DNA of 64,000 nucleotides from positions 1 through 64,000 of the forward strand of contig JAECUM010012881.1 in NCBI GenBank assembly GCA_016617855.1. The letters run 5' to 3'. The position numbers and the translations under genes are program-made. The DNA is from Megalonaias nervosa (lineage: Eukaryota; Mollusca; Bivalvia; Unionida; Unionidae). This document shows, one piece after another, positions 52,440-64,000 of the stretch (its first letter is position 1; each line of letters starts with the position of its first letter). The notes under the pieces are model-generated. The model was not told the DNA's origin. It ran no database searches and saw nothing but the letters and a program-made list of their open reading frames with translations.

Positions 52440-52770
52440 GGGATTAGAAGGATTATCTGATTGGTTTCACAAACAATCAGACCAAAATGAGAAGATCCAC
52501 AGCTGCAATTAGAAAACCCAGGCGGCCAACTCACCAAGCAAATGGAAAGACATTTCACAAATTATTATCATGGCAAGCCACACAGTTCAAGGAGGTTTTG
52601 AACTCCATACCCAAAGTGAATACATCTTGGGATGGAATGACATACAATTTGCCCTTCTTGACCAGGAATCCAAGGTGAAGCAAGAGCAAAACAGAATTCA
52701 TGTCTTCATACCAAAACAAAAATTTCACCGGATACTTTTGTAGAATATGGTAATTCGATATCACAGATAT
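52440..52770 (-). pseudogene. Decayed DIRS-like retrotransposon reverse transcriptase fragment
   Basis: On the minus strand a frame around 52555-52764 reads LLLLHLGFLVKKGKLYVIPS and QDVFTLGMEFKTSLN. This fits the RT pattern of tyrosine-recombinase elements: h.LGF.vn..KS.L.P.q...fLGm.fdt. In another frame, CLVSWPPGFSNCSCGSSHFG fits the next block (IG.L......v.yg.lhyr). Frames shift and stop between blocks, and no long open frame remains. The homology call is from pattern memory only. The element may extend further on both sides. Confidence 0.45.
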
Positions 52771-53680
52771 AGTTCTTAAATTTTCCTCCCACTACACCTG
52801 TTGGAAAAGGGTGGGAGCATGGCATCATTTTCTGTGCAAAGACTGACAAAGCATGGTTGAGGAATTAGATTGAAATCGGTCTTTATCTCCCTGTGTTTTG
52901 TTGCAAATAACTCTCACAGTAGACAAGGATTTGGAGGATTTCCCAACTTCTATATGGCATTAGATAGGTTTGAGAGAAAGCAGTTTTGATCTGAGGTTGG
53001 TCGTGTGAATGTCTATTAGTATTATGTATGTGAATCTTTCTGCAAGCTGGAGATTAAAAGAAGCAGCTGTAGCACTGAAAAGTATGAGCCACCCTATTGA
53101 GTACACAAACCATATCAGACTGACTCCCAGTCTTGTCTGTCAGTGGCTGTTCTCATTGGAGGGATAATGGCTCTGCACAGATTGCTGGTAGAGTACAGAG
53201 AGGATGTACAAGGATTCTGGATCATTGGAAAGGCAAAATCAATGGCACCAATTAGTTTATCATATGATGATTAAACAATTTATGTGAAAGATATTTGTGA
53301 GCAATAATAATAAGATATTTAGTAAGAAAACACATAAAGTATACTTCCATGAATAGAGAAAACTGAACTGTTGATCAAAACTGGTGAAAAACAAAAGTGG
53401 GCAGTATTTGCAAGAGCACACCAACTTGGCATGAATAAAAGTAGTAACTGATAACTAATAGGAATTGGCACTAGTCCCTCAATCCATGGGGAGGTCACTC
53501 TTGGTTGACATCTATCTTGGTAAGAATATGAATTTAGTACCTTTGTTGTAAAAGCAAGACCAAAGATGTTAGATGGTATTATTTTAGGTTGGGAGGACTG
53601 GATGTACAAGACAGTGGCTGCTACTCATCTCTTGCGTCACTAACGTGCAATCAGCAGTAGTTATATAGGACCCTCCAAAT
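52771..53680. other. Intergenic, probably old retroelement debris
   Basis: Unique-looking, with interrupted minus-strand frames (for example 53319-53609), next to the RT fragment. No alignable domain was recognised. Confidence 0.35.
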
Positions 53681-53820
53681 GTATCATACTCTCTCTCCAT
53701 TATCTGTAGGACTCGTAATGTATCATGCACATCTCCATTATACAAAGGACTCCCAATTTATCATGTAATTTCCATTATCTGTAGGACTCGTAATGTATCA
53801 TGCACATCTCAATCAAATGT
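53680..53820 (+). repeat. About 40-bp repeat, three copies
   Basis: Contains CATTATCTGTAGGACTCGTA and ATGTATCATGCACATCTC. Confidence 0.8.
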
Positions 53821-54184
53821 GCAGATATTGAGGTAAGTATCAAGGCAATGCATTTAAGACTGTAGGATGAGTTCAAGATGCAGACTGTCACTATAGTGAC
53901 AAGGCACTTGAAACACGACATTTTTTTTTCCTTCACTAACTTCATTCCGTACCCTTATGGGTTTTATATGCACATCTACAAAGATGCAGAAAATTTTCAA
54001 GGCAATACATTAGTTTTTTGTTCCTTGGTGCTTAGAACAGCACTTTTTAACACATTATTAGCTGCATCATACCAAGGAAAGATAGCCAAGTGACTCCACC
54101 AGGGATACACCAAGGCAGCCAACCTGGGATGACCTGGGTGGATACTGGATCCATGATTTTGGATTCAGTCCAATTCTCTACCGA

Positions 54185-54750
54185 GCTATTGTGGCTCTCA
54201 CAATGAAATCTGTAGGAGTTGATTACACACCAATACATACCCTCTGATGTTGTGACATACACAAGAGTTGATCAACAAGAGTTGACCATACACAAATACA
54301 CATCCTACGATGTTATGAAATACATAGTTGATTACACATCAGTACATAGAGTTGACCACGCACAAATACATACCCTATAATGTTGTGCCATACACAAGAG
54401 TTGATCACATACAAATACATCCCTATGATATTGTGACAAACACAAGAGTTGACCACACACAAATACATATCCTATGATGTACTGACATACGCAAGAGTTG
54501 ATCACACACAAATACTTACCCTATGATGTTATGAAATACATAGGAGCTGATGACACACCAATACAGAGTTATTCACACACAAATACATACCCTATGATAC
54601 TGTGACATACACAAGAGTTGACCACACACAAATACATACCCTATGATGTTCTGATATACACAAGAGTTGATCACACACAAATACATACCCTGTGATGTTA
54701 TGAAATTCATAGGAGTTGATCACACAGCAATACATACCCTATGATGTTAT
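54185..54750 (+). repeat. About 55-60-bp tandem repeat, about nine copies
   Basis: Units contain AGAGTTGATCACACACAAAT, ACATACCCTATGATGTTGTG and ACATACACA. The variant GAAATACATAGGAGTTGAT alternates. Confidence 0.9.
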
Positions 54751-54754
54751 GGCC

Positions 54755-55060
54755 AGGCATGTGCAATCCTGTATGACCTGTGCCAATTTTTAGTTGGGCC
54801 ATAGGCATGTCAGATGCTAAGAAGCCACAGAGCAGTCGGGGAAGTCAACATGAATATGACTGCAATCAAGAATATCCCGAGGAACATTCTTATCAAATTT
54901 GATAAAGGAATGGCTCACACTGATGACGGCTGGACAAGGACCATATTGTAACCCTGACATGACTACACAGCTAGGTAAGTTTAAGCTGGGCCAGACTAAA
55001 CATAAGTAGGCTCTATGCCACCCACCTTCTAGACCTTCAGTATCCGAATGAAAACAAAAC
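54755..55060. other. Intergenic sequence, moderately GC-rich, unrecognised
   Basis: More GC than its neighbours (for example GATGACGGCTGGACAAGGAC), which suggests former coding or transposon sequence. No open frame of note. Confidence 0.35.
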
Positions 55061-55083
55061 TAGACCAAAAATTACAGCAGCTC

Positions 55084-55089
55084 TTTATT
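55084..55089 (-). terminator. Poly(A) signal of the minus-strand gene
   Basis: AATAAA on the minus strand (TTTATT here), in the context ATGCAATAAAGAGCTGCTGT, a typical 3'-end sequence. Confidence 0.6.
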
Positions 55090-56533
55090 GCATTTTAAAG
55101 CACAAATAAAGATGTAAACACACTAGTACATAATTCAGTTTACATCTGAAAATATGCATCAGGTACATCAATTAATATACAATATTTTTATCTAAAATTG
55201 TACAGCAGCTACAGAAAAAGTGACAAAATTTCTTACATCAATACATCTAAATTTATACACAGAAGCAACAACTTCTACGAAAACCCAATACAAAAAGTTT
55301 TGTATATTGCTGAATCATAAATAGAGCTAAAATTATATCCACATGTGTCTTATCTTATTTATGCATGGCAATATTGGATGGATCTGAACTCAATTAACTG
55401 TCCAGAAATAATAACAGTAAGTTTCAAGCAGGTTTTTATTTCCTGGATATCTTAAATCAAATAAAAATCAATGAAAACCATAAATTTAAATTTTTAGATT
55501 CTACAGTATTTTACATATTAGGTATCATACTTCTCATTCTGCAAATCAGATCTTACATTTCTATGTAGCTTCTAACAGAATCAGTTTTCCATTCTTTCCT
55601 TAAAAATCAACCAATCAGTACAGAATTTTACTTGTATTGATTAGAGGGCAGCCTAAAAAAAAAAAAACAACAGGCCAGGTTCAGCCTCTTGGTTTATCCA
55701 AAGGATGACCAAGATGAAAACCATGATTTGGTCAGATGTAGCAACATCATTGTGGTCAGTTAAATTTACTGTTGACATAGCTGAATACAATGACTAAATA
55801 AGTTGTATTATTGATCTGTATGCTTTAAATTATTGTTACGCTTTAGGTCAAAATTAAAAAGTACCAACAAAAAAAAAATGAAGGAAATATGTAAGGAGGG
55901 AAATGAAATCTTGGACAAAAAGGTTGCCTGCCAAAGCAATAGGGAGCTGACAAATATGTAGAAATCATATTGGTTGCAAACATATGACAAATAAAAACAA
56001 AAGGATATAACAGACATGTAAAATCATTACGATTTACTAGGAACAGTCTGGATATGTTTGTTTGAACACATTATTGGATACATCATGTCACGGAAATGGG
56101 ACCTGAATGCTTTCCCCCAGGATACGTTAACACAGATGACCTGTACTGGTCTGGGCTACCAGCTATACTTGAGTTAAAAATCTGATGTTCTTCCAGATGA
56201 ACTATCATAACTCCAGGTAAAAAAAAGAGTATAAAAACTTAACTGAAAGAGAAAGGTCAATGTGACTTCTTGGCATGTATCATGCATATGTACATGTCTA
56301 CATACGAATTGACATTTATCCTTTCAAATTGAATACTTGTATTCATAAAGGCCTAGTCCACTTGAAAATTAGGCATCATAGTGGAGATGGTGGAGGAGTC
56401 TATTAAATCTGACATTACAATAGGGGTGGATTTATTATCAAAAACATTAGTAAAAAGTTTTTATTGCTTCAGCAGGCAACAAAGAAACTCCTGGCAATAT
56501 ATAATAATACAAACCTAATACATAAAGTAACAT

Positions 56534-56828
56534 TACCATAGTAACATATAAGTTAATTCCAAATGCAGACATAGGCCCTCATCTGCCTCAACATAATGTG
56601 CCAGCATATCTGGGTCTATGATATTTGTTCTGCTTATCACTCCTCACAAACTACATACACTCAGATCTGCTAGCACATGCAACAGAAGATCAGGGTCTAT
56701 GATATTTGTTCTACTGATCACTCCTCACTAACTACATACACCCAGTTCTACCAGGACATTATGTGACAGCAGATCTGGGTTAATGCAGTTTGCAGTTGGA
56801 TTTAACTTTTATGTGAGTGTACATGATA
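56534..56828. mobile_element. Palindromic MITE, copy E (295 bp, internal module duplicated)
   Basis: The left end is TACCATAGTAACATATAAGT and the right end TATGTGAGTGTACATGATA. It is longer than the roughly 200-bp copies. The core segment ATCTGGGTCTATGATATTTG...CTCCTCACAAACTACATACA occurs twice (about 56615-56660 and about 56691-56740), an apparent first step of tandem amplification. Confidence 0.82.
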
Positions 56829-58039
56829 TCCAAAAGTTTAGTGGAATAAAGCACACATCCTCAGTGTTGTCCACTATGATGAAATAAAGCAGATGTTGAA
56901 GATATGTGACTCTCAAATATTTAACACAAAACCTTAGAATTGTTAACTATGATACAACAAGCTCCATGACTAAGTAGCTGAGACAGGCAAATCAAGGAAT
57001 TAGCAAACACTTTAACCTCAGAAATTCATCTTTCTTTGGCTTTATTTTCTATGCCATGATAACTAAAGTCATGGCCAGAAAATTATCAAAAACCACAGTA
57101 TAATAAATGATTGCACAGATCAAACCATAAAACCTTTTGTGTAATGTCCAGTAGCCATAGTAACTATATTACTCAAGCTGAAAATAAATTCACACTAAAG
57201 TGATCTTGACAACTAAAATTTGCCCCCTGATGTGCTATAAAAGAAATAAAACAATAAAACGAATATTCTTTTCTATGATATCAAAGTAGAGGTAGTAAAT
57301 TAATTTCATAATAAGCAGAAATTAATGTTGTTTTGTATATTTTTTCCTTATGAGCCAATGTTCTTTAAATCTGATACAAAAGTCCACTAAGAATGATATG
57401 ATGTATACAGCCTGAAAAATGTATGTGGACATGAGCTAAACACAAATGATTAAGCTATATCAGTAAAGCAAAATAAAGGTCACAGTGACCTTGTTTGACT
57501 GTAATGGTATAGTACTAACATAAATGCATCCAATTATCAAGTTTCATAATTCTAATAAGATCATCACCTAATAAATGATCTTAAAATACAAAACCAACAA
57601 TGTCACTGATGCATAAAATATAAGTCATAAAGACTTCTTTTTGAAATAGGATGTAGTAATTGTGCAGATGCATTTTCTGCCCAAGTTTCCTGATTCAATG
57701 TAGAATAGCATGCATACAGCAATCCAAATGGTATGCTCCTAAGATAATTACAAAACCTAACCAAAGATAGTAAAAGATGAAGTACAAATCATGATGAGCT
57801 TTTGTTGTAAGAGTGTGATACTAGCAGGGATGCATATCATCATTGATTTTATGATTATAGCATGAACAGTACCTGAGAAATGGACCTCAAACACAAAATT
57901 AATTCCAAGTCAGTGAATCATAAATTATGAACCATAATGACCTACATCTGCAATGAGAGAGTAGCGGTCATCAAGATTCATTCCCTAAACATGTTTTCTT
58001 TTCATGTTTTTATTCACGAGGACCTGTTTAAACTATTCA

Positions 58040-58089
58040 CTACACAGCAATGTGAGCTCCCTTTCTAACACCATCAACAGGAGACAAAG
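58040..58089 (-). CDS. Terminal coding exon of the minus-strand gene
   Basis: On the minus strand, ATGTGTAAATGTTGCAG precedes two phase bases and LSPVDGVRKGAHIAV-stop. The phase matches the exon at 63317-63394, giving ...IFEDL-S-LSPVDGV.... The frame stops cleanly and is followed by non-coding sequence to the poly(A) signal. The family is not recognised; the hydrophobic C-terminus (HIAV) could act as a short binding motif, but that is speculation. Confidence 0.6.
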
Positions 58090-59855
58090 CTGCAACATTT
58101 ACACATATAAACAGCTTAGTTTGGGTTACTATCTATAACTGTTTACAAAATCTTAACTGTTTAAATGAACATGCAAGTGGCTTTCAGTGATGTAGGAAAT
58201 ACCCATTCTGATTAAGTGATCTACTTCCACATCTCTGCTTAAGATGACTGTTTATTAAGATTTTTCTCTTAAATCTTTCTTAAAGTATTGATGATTTTCA
58301 CATCAAATGCAGCATTGCTAGGAAAATGCCAAAGTTGATGAGAACTGGCTGTACCACACATAACTACATTATACATCATATTGAGTGGCTTATCATGCTG
58401 ACAAAAAATTCTTTAAACTCTTTACCTTTGAAAATGTGTTCGAAAACAGAATGTGTGATGTGTAGCATTTTATTTTAAAGATACACTGTTTCAACTCTGT
58501 AAACCACTAAAGTTTCTTACTGTCTTTGCAGGCCTTGTGAGCATGGTATGTACATATCCAGACCGTATGTCCTGCTGCATTATTATTTTCATCACATACA
58601 TGTATGTGCCAATAAGAAACAATGTTGTGATGATCAAAGTTTGTTTTAACAAAACTGTTTGATATATTTGAGATAATGAACAAAAACAAGTCTTAAAAAC
58701 TGAATTCTATCACAATAAGAGGTAGAAATCATGCATAGAACAATTGCAAACTGAATGAGGTATGAATATGCATCAGCAGCTGAAAGCCTGATAAGCAGAT
58801 CATGGGAAAGGACGAGTTTTGAATTGTTTGAATTAAGTGACATCCTTTCAGTCATTGTATACAAGGCTGCATCAAGACAGCGCTTTAAAACACAATAAAT
58901 TTAGAATTTAATGATTTCAAACCAGATTATATTTAACTTCAATAAGCCAAAAACTAAAGGTGAAATAAATAAAGTTACTACTGCAGTCATAGAAGAAAAT
59001 ATGACAAATTTAATGGAATCTATGTTCATACCAATATTAAAAGTGGTATGCTGAGGGGTTTTACAGTCAGGGTACTCTATGCTAATATAGGACTGCTTAA
59101 ATATGAGGTCCAGTTTCTACTTCCATTTTCTTTTCAACCAGTGCTGTGAACATTGCAATGTCATTACATATGTGAATGTGTAACATATGCATCAAAACTG
59201 GACAATTATGACCTACTTTTCAGGGTCTTTTCAACATTGCTCAAACATATAGATTTGTACACCAAAATGAGGGTGTCTCACAAGCAACTCTAAGTTATAG
59301 CTCATAGTCTATGGATATCTTTAAAAAATGAAAATAAAATTGTCCTACATAGTCCAAAAAGTCCTGCCATTGCAGGTTAAGCAATATAATAAAAAAAAAA
59401 CTGTTAAAGTTACACACAATTAGTTTATTATGTTTAGCTTGTAATTTATACATACAATATTACATGACACATTTAGCTTGTAATTTATACATACAATATT
59501 ACCTGACACATTTTATAAATTATACAGCATGACACAGTCCTGCGAAAGCAAAACAATGACAGTATGGTGCTCATAAAAAGTGTCTAGCTTACAAATGGTG
59601 AACTGACTGAATAGACAACATGTCCAACTTCATAAACAACTGACCAAGCAAGTATAGTGCAGGTAGTGTGAAAATGGGTCAAACTGCACACCAGACTAAC
59701 AAAGTGAAATACAGCTAAAAGACAAGTGTCTCTGAAAGGGACTGATGATCTTACTGACAATAATGTCCAGGAATTCAAAACAAGCTCATTTCTTCATTTC
59801 AACTGCTACTTGTTGAAATCAGAAGATATTTCTAAGCAAAAGAAGATTCTTTAAA
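58090..59855 (-). other. Intron of the minus-strand gene, mostly unique
   Basis: Contains a direct repeat of TTTAGCTTGTAATTTATACA at about 59433-59500 and little else. No extra phase-1-to-phase-1 exon was recognised. Confidence 0.4.
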
Positions 59856-59859
59856 TTAG

Positions 59860-61240
59860 TCATAGTGAAGGCCCTACTGGATGTAAGAAGAGCACCATTT
59901 TCAGTTAGGACCAACTTGTTATCATTCTGAGTGTTTCAATGAAACACCATGTGAGTACGGGGAGTAGTGACAAAATGTTCAAGATATCTGCCATTATGGC
60001 TATAACACAGATAAGCATCATTTTTATTTAGGACCAAACTGACATCATATAAAGCCTTCTCATGAACAACCCATGTCGATATGACTTTCTGTTTAGATGT
60101 AGCAATAAAAGGACCTTAGTGGCCATATCAAATTCACACCATTATGACCAACCAGACATCACAATAAGTCTTTTAGCAAAAACCCAATGTGATATTGCCA
60201 TCCATACAGGAGAAGTAGCCAAAACAAAATTTTCATAATGGCCACTGTGTCAGCCACAGTTGAGTTTAGATTAGAACCATTTTCATTTGGAACTAACCAG
60301 ACAGCATACATAAGAGGTCTTCTGGTGAAAACCCCATGTTGATATGACTTTTATTAGGAGGATTAGCTATAACAAGATTTCCAAGATGGCTACTGTGATG
60401 GCCATATTAGATGTCAGATTGGCAATGTTTTCATTTAGAACCATGCAGACATCATTAGAAATCTTTCAGAAAAAACATTATGTTGAATTGACCAGTCATT
60501 CAAATGGGGAAGTAATAACACGATTTTCAAGACAGCCACAGGGGCATTCATTCTGGATGTCCAAGCAGCATCATTTTCTTTTACGATGAACCTGTCATGG
60601 TAAGAAGTCTTTGATGAAAACCCCATATCAGTAGGACTTTCCATTCAGGAAATGTAAAATCAACATAGCTTTTCAAAAATGGCTACCATGACAGTCTAAG
60701 TGGACATCATTTAGGACCAACTAAGCATAATAAAAAGTCTTTCAGTTAAAATCCCATGATGATATGACAATCCATTCATGAGTAGCAATGACAAGAGATT
60801 TCAAGATGGCCACTGAAGTGGTTATATTGGATGTTTGCATGGCATAATTTTCATTTAGGACCAACTAAATATGATAAGAGGTTTTCTGGCAGAAACTCCA
60901 TATTGATAAACTTTCCATTTGCAGGAGGAGCAATAACAAGATTTTCTTCATATGGCTGCCATGGCAACCCTACTGGATATCAGATCAGTTCCCTTTTCAT
61001 TCATGATCAAATAGACACCATGAGAAGTCTTTTTAGTGAAAAAAGCTACACACGGTAGCAATAACAAGATTTTGCAGTGGCAATATTGGATGTCTAAGCA
61101 GCACCATTTTCACTTAGGGCCAACCAGATATTAGAAATGCTTTGGTGTAAACTGAATGACAACATGACCGTCTGTTCAGGAAGAGAAATTATAAGACTTT
61201 CAAGATCACTGCCATGACAGCTTCACTGTGCACAAACTAG
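59860..61240 (-). repeat. About 150-bp tandem array, about nine copies
   Basis: Units contain TTTCAAGATGGCCACTGTGA, TGGCCATATTGGATGTCAGA, CACCATTTTCATTTAGGACC and AACCCCATGTTGATATGACT. The family is the same as the plus-oriented copies at 33895-34200. Copies are diverged and of uneven length. Confidence 0.88.
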
Positions 61241-61539
61241 ATCAAGAGATGAATGTGAGTGCAAAGTTTCATCACAACCCTCCTAACAGTTTAAATAGTT
61301 TAGGCACAATTTTAATAACACACTAATGAATGGATATGCAGATGATGGATAACAGGCTATTCCATAAGCTATTCCAGTTTATGACTAGTAAATCGAAAAA
61401 TCTATTCAGCTCAATTTACCCCCTAGGATGCATGCACTGGGATATCCCACGAAAATGAAATACTGAAAACAATACCATTATGATAGCAAAAATTTTGAGT
61501 GAATTTATCACCTGAACTAAAACTATAATTCTATTCACC

Positions 61540-61760
61540 TTTACAGTGATACTGCTATAGGATGTGCACTATGACACTGAGAAAGCATAAATACTTTAAA
61601 GTCATGAATATGCTCAATTTTCCAAAACATCAGTTGTGCAGAATACACTGTTTCATCTACAACAGTACCAATGCTGTAACCCCAACCAACTCAAATGCCA
61701 ACAATGACATTACTGTTGATAGAGGTACCTATGTGTCACCATACGGCAGCAGGCCTGACT
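61540..61760 (+). other. Protein-like plus-strand open stretch of unknown status
   Basis: The frame ends NSTNAVTPTNSNANNDIT and VDRGTYVSPYGSRPD-stop, following an acceptor-like TCAGTTGTGCAG. It would be antisense to the intron of the minus-strand gene. With no donor partner found, it could be chance or a retro-fragment. Confidence 0.2.
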
Positions 61761-62119
61761 AAAAAGCAAGAGATCAATCACATTAAATATACCGATTTAT
61801 AATACTTATTTTTTCCTTGTTTTGAAACTGATGTTAACACCTCAGTAAATAAGATGCTTTTTGTCTGTACCAAATATTCTGGTATAATTAAATCAAGTAC
61901 TAATTCCAGCCCTAATCTGTGTGCATTTACTGGGTTTACTCAATCTATTTTTACCATAATCCTTCCATTTTACTGAGCCTCTGGTAAAATCAACAACTTT
62001 TTTTATAGCTCAAATGGAATGAAATAAGATATTCATCAATCTTTATCCAAATATACTTATTGTCAAAAGAATATTTGTTTTACAAAAACACCCAGAATAG
62101 TTAACACTACCAGGCAATA

Positions 62120-62880
62120 TGATATCCTGCTAAATCAGGTATTCTTTCTCTGTCTGACACAATAATATTCATCTAAATCAGTTCACTTTCTCTGCCAAGC
62201 AATGTGATAACCACTTACATCAGGTACCTATCTCTGCCAGGGTCTGTGAAATCTACCTAGATCAGGTATTCCTCTCTGCCTGGCAATGTGACATCCACCT
62301 AAATCAGGTATTTGCTCTGCCAGGCACAGTGAAATCCACCTAAATCAGGTACATATCTCCACCAGGCACTGTGATATCCACCTGAATCAGGTACCTTTCT
62401 CTCCCAGGCACTAAGATATCTATTCAAATTAGGTACTTTTCTCTGCCAACCTATGATATCCACCTAAATCAGGTATCTTTCTCTGACAGACACTATGAAA
62501 TCTACATAAATCAGACATCTTTCTCTTGTATCCACCTAAATCTGGCATTTTTTCATGTCAAACACTGATACCCACCTAAATCAGGCACTTTTCTTTGCCA
62601 GACACAATAGAATCAATTTCTGCAAAATACCTTTCTCTGCCAGATATTGATATCCACCTAAATGAGGCATCTTTGTCCAGCAGACACTGATATCAACCTC
62701 AACCAGATACCTTTCTCCTCCGGACCTCAAGTTATCCATCTAAATCAAATATCTTTCTCCACCTGACTATGATATCCACCTAGATCAGGCATCTTTTTCT
62801 GCAAGACATCGACATCCACCTAATGAATCACCCTTCTCTGCCAGACTATGACAGCCACTTAATTCAGGTAACTTTCAAGC
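62120..62880 (+). repeat. About 47-bp tandem repeat, about sixteen copies
   Basis: The unit is ATATCCACCTAAATCAGGTA plus CCTTTCTCTGCCAGGCACTG and TG. The copies are fairly diverged. Confidence 0.92.
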
Positions 62881-63316
62881 TAGACACTACAAGATAATAT
62901 ATTTGCACTGAATGGATATCACAATAAAATAATACCCCCAAAATCCACATGATTTATGCATTAAAGTTACCATTCCTACACAGCTAGACATGATTGGAAT
63001 TAATAATTTCATGATTTCTTTACCAACTGTTGAACTTATAAAGGCGTCATAGACTATATGTCCACAAACTATGCAAGTGTTGTGTTCAAAATGGCAGAAA
63101 GACAAGTTTGATATGATGTACAAAAAATAAAATGCAGTCGTCAGGCTGATATGTATTCAAATGCCAGATCAAATAAGTTCTTTCTACAACCCAGAACAAA
63201 AAAAAAAAGTAATTCTTATTTATTACATACAGTACTTAAAGAACTTTTCCATTTTCAGTAGATATAACGCAATCTACTTAAAGATGTGAATCAATTTAAA
63301 ACAAACACGGACTTAC

Positions 63317-63394
63317 ACAAGTCCTCAAATATCAGTGAAATCCACTGAATGAACTGAACCAGTCTGGTTTGTGATTCGAACAATGAAGCTGTAT
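63317..63394 (-). CDS. Internal exon of the minus-strand gene
   Basis: On the minus strand, acceptor CTGGCTGATCCAG and donor TTGT|GTAAGT bound TASLFESQTRLVQFIQWISL and IFEDL (two phase bases before, one after). The donor is consensus. Hydrophobic helical residues look like a C-terminal helix of a larger protein. I do not recognise the family. Confidence 0.65.
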
Positions 63395-63429
63395 CTGGAT
63401 CAGCCAGGTAAAATTTAATATATGCATCA

Positions 63430-63515
63430 ATGAATTTCAATACAGCCTGGTTGCATGAATGAGTTTCAATACAGCCTGGATGCATCAATGAATCTCAATA
63501 CAGCCTGGAAGCATC
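63430..63515 (+). repeat. 29-30-bp tandem repeat, three copies
   Basis: The unit is GCATCAATGAATTTCAATAC plus AGCCTGGAT. It lies about 40 bp upstream of the acceptor of the minus-strand exon. Confidence 0.85.
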
Positions 63516-63995
63516 AATGTTTCCTGTTATCTCAGCAACAAGATTACCATGAATGGCACGTTATAAGCTTGCCCCATTTTTAATAATCCTCTGTGTAGAT
63601 AACAAAAGTTTTTTTGTCAGCAACTCTGGTCTTTGACCCTAAATGGTTCTTCCTTACCTCAAATGCAAGCATCCACAAAGCCTAATAAATGTAGGTGATG
63701 GTGAACTTAAGTTATTGTGCAGAAACCATATTTCTTCTTTCAGACAAAGTGATAGGAGCTTGTTCTACTCTTCCTTGCCCCATATGCAAACCATTCACAA
63801 AGTCTGGTAAACACGGAGATGGCAGACAATTTAAGTTATAATACAGAAATAATTTTTTTCTTCTTTCAATCAATGTAACCTTCTGCAAATGTGATAAGAT
63901 TCTTTTTCACTGCCATCAACAAAATTCTGGCAACTGTACATGATGAACAACCCACATTATTGTGCTAAATGAAGTTAACAGAGAGACATACTTAC

Positions 63996-64000
63996 TATGG
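63996..64000 (-). CDS. Edge of a further exon of the minus-strand gene (partial)
   Basis: A consensus donor (ATA|GTAAGTATG on the minus strand, at 63990-63995) sits at the window border, so an exon probably continues beyond 64000. Only five bases are visible. Confidence 0.35.

Larger units (their letters stand above)
55065..58039 (-). other. Putative long 3' UTR of the minus-strand gene
   Basis: Bounded by the stop at 58040-58042 and the poly(A) signal at 55084-55089. Mostly unique AT-rich sequence without splice-like coding blocks, interrupted by a MITE at 56534-56828. The open frames on either strand are short and compositionally non-coding. Confidence 0.5.

Noticed and set aside
52202..52558. 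118-codon minus-strand ORF as a complete gene
   Set aside because: It runs through a triplicated 29-bp repeat and only part of a decayed RT-like block; no start, splice or stop arrangement fits an intact gene.
3015..63515. The many regularly spaced repeats as CRISPR arrays
   Set aside because: The repeats are direct tandem units without unique spacers, and the genome is eukaryotic.

Overview
This is an AT-rich, intron- and repeat-dominated eukaryotic window. It is best explained as an animal genome, probably a mollusc and possibly a bivalve. The evidence is short exons with GT-AG introns of kilobase size, tRNA-derived SINEs, a 3' LINE fragment with an (ATT)n tail, MITEs, and very many 20-170 bp tandem repeats. 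The lineage call rests on repeat vocabulary (for example the CTCACCTGGCTGTAAGGCCA motif near 29.4 kb and the GGTTTAACGCC-type SINE 3' end), which I associate with molluscs from memory. It is an inference.

Plus strand, about 0.15-51.2 kb: one long gene, cut at its 5' side by the window edge. I could string together 21 exons whose splice phases agree from end to end (2,437 nt, 811 residues plus stop at 50535-50537), with an AATAAA at 51158-51163. The protein is helical. It has Trp-containing helices in the middle, then an acidic and charged tail, a C-terminal coiled coil and a basic Ser/Lys-rich end. Its overall architecture suggests an axonemal or coiled-coil protein such as AXDND1, but no diagnostic domain lies in the window, so no symbol is assigned.

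The introns hold nearly everything else. They contain a decayed hAT-type MITE (6.2 kb), a LINE 3' end (9.6-10.2 kb), a TA-flanked mariner-like element (11.1-11.6 kb), and two copies of one SINE in opposite orientation (12.8 and 31.5 kb). They also contain another SINE with a perfect 12-bp target duplication (18.2-18.4 kb) and more than twenty tandem arrays, including a 2-kb Ser/Pro/Ile/His-coding minisatellite (44.9-47.0 kb).

The most interesting structure is a dispersed TACCGTATATACTC-ended palindromic MITE family (13.3, 43.7, 49.3, 51.4, 56.5 kb). Its internal AGATCTG...CATTATG module also seems to make up two tandem satellites (about 8.0-8.6 kb and 38.8-39.8 kb).

51.2-55.07 kb: intergenic space between two convergent genes. 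It is filled by a MITE with an expanded (AT)n inside its terminal repeat, a decayed DIRS-like reverse transcriptase fragment (minus strand, 52.4-52.8 kb) and tandem repeats.

55.07-64.0 kb: the 3' part of a minus-strand gene. It shows a poly(A) signal at 55084-55089, a long putative 3' UTR with a MITE inside it, a terminal coding exon (58040-58089), a phase-compatible upstream exon (63317-63394) and a splice donor at the window edge (63990-63995). Large tandem arrays (59.9-61.2 and 62.1-62.9 kb) fill its intron. The family was not recognised.
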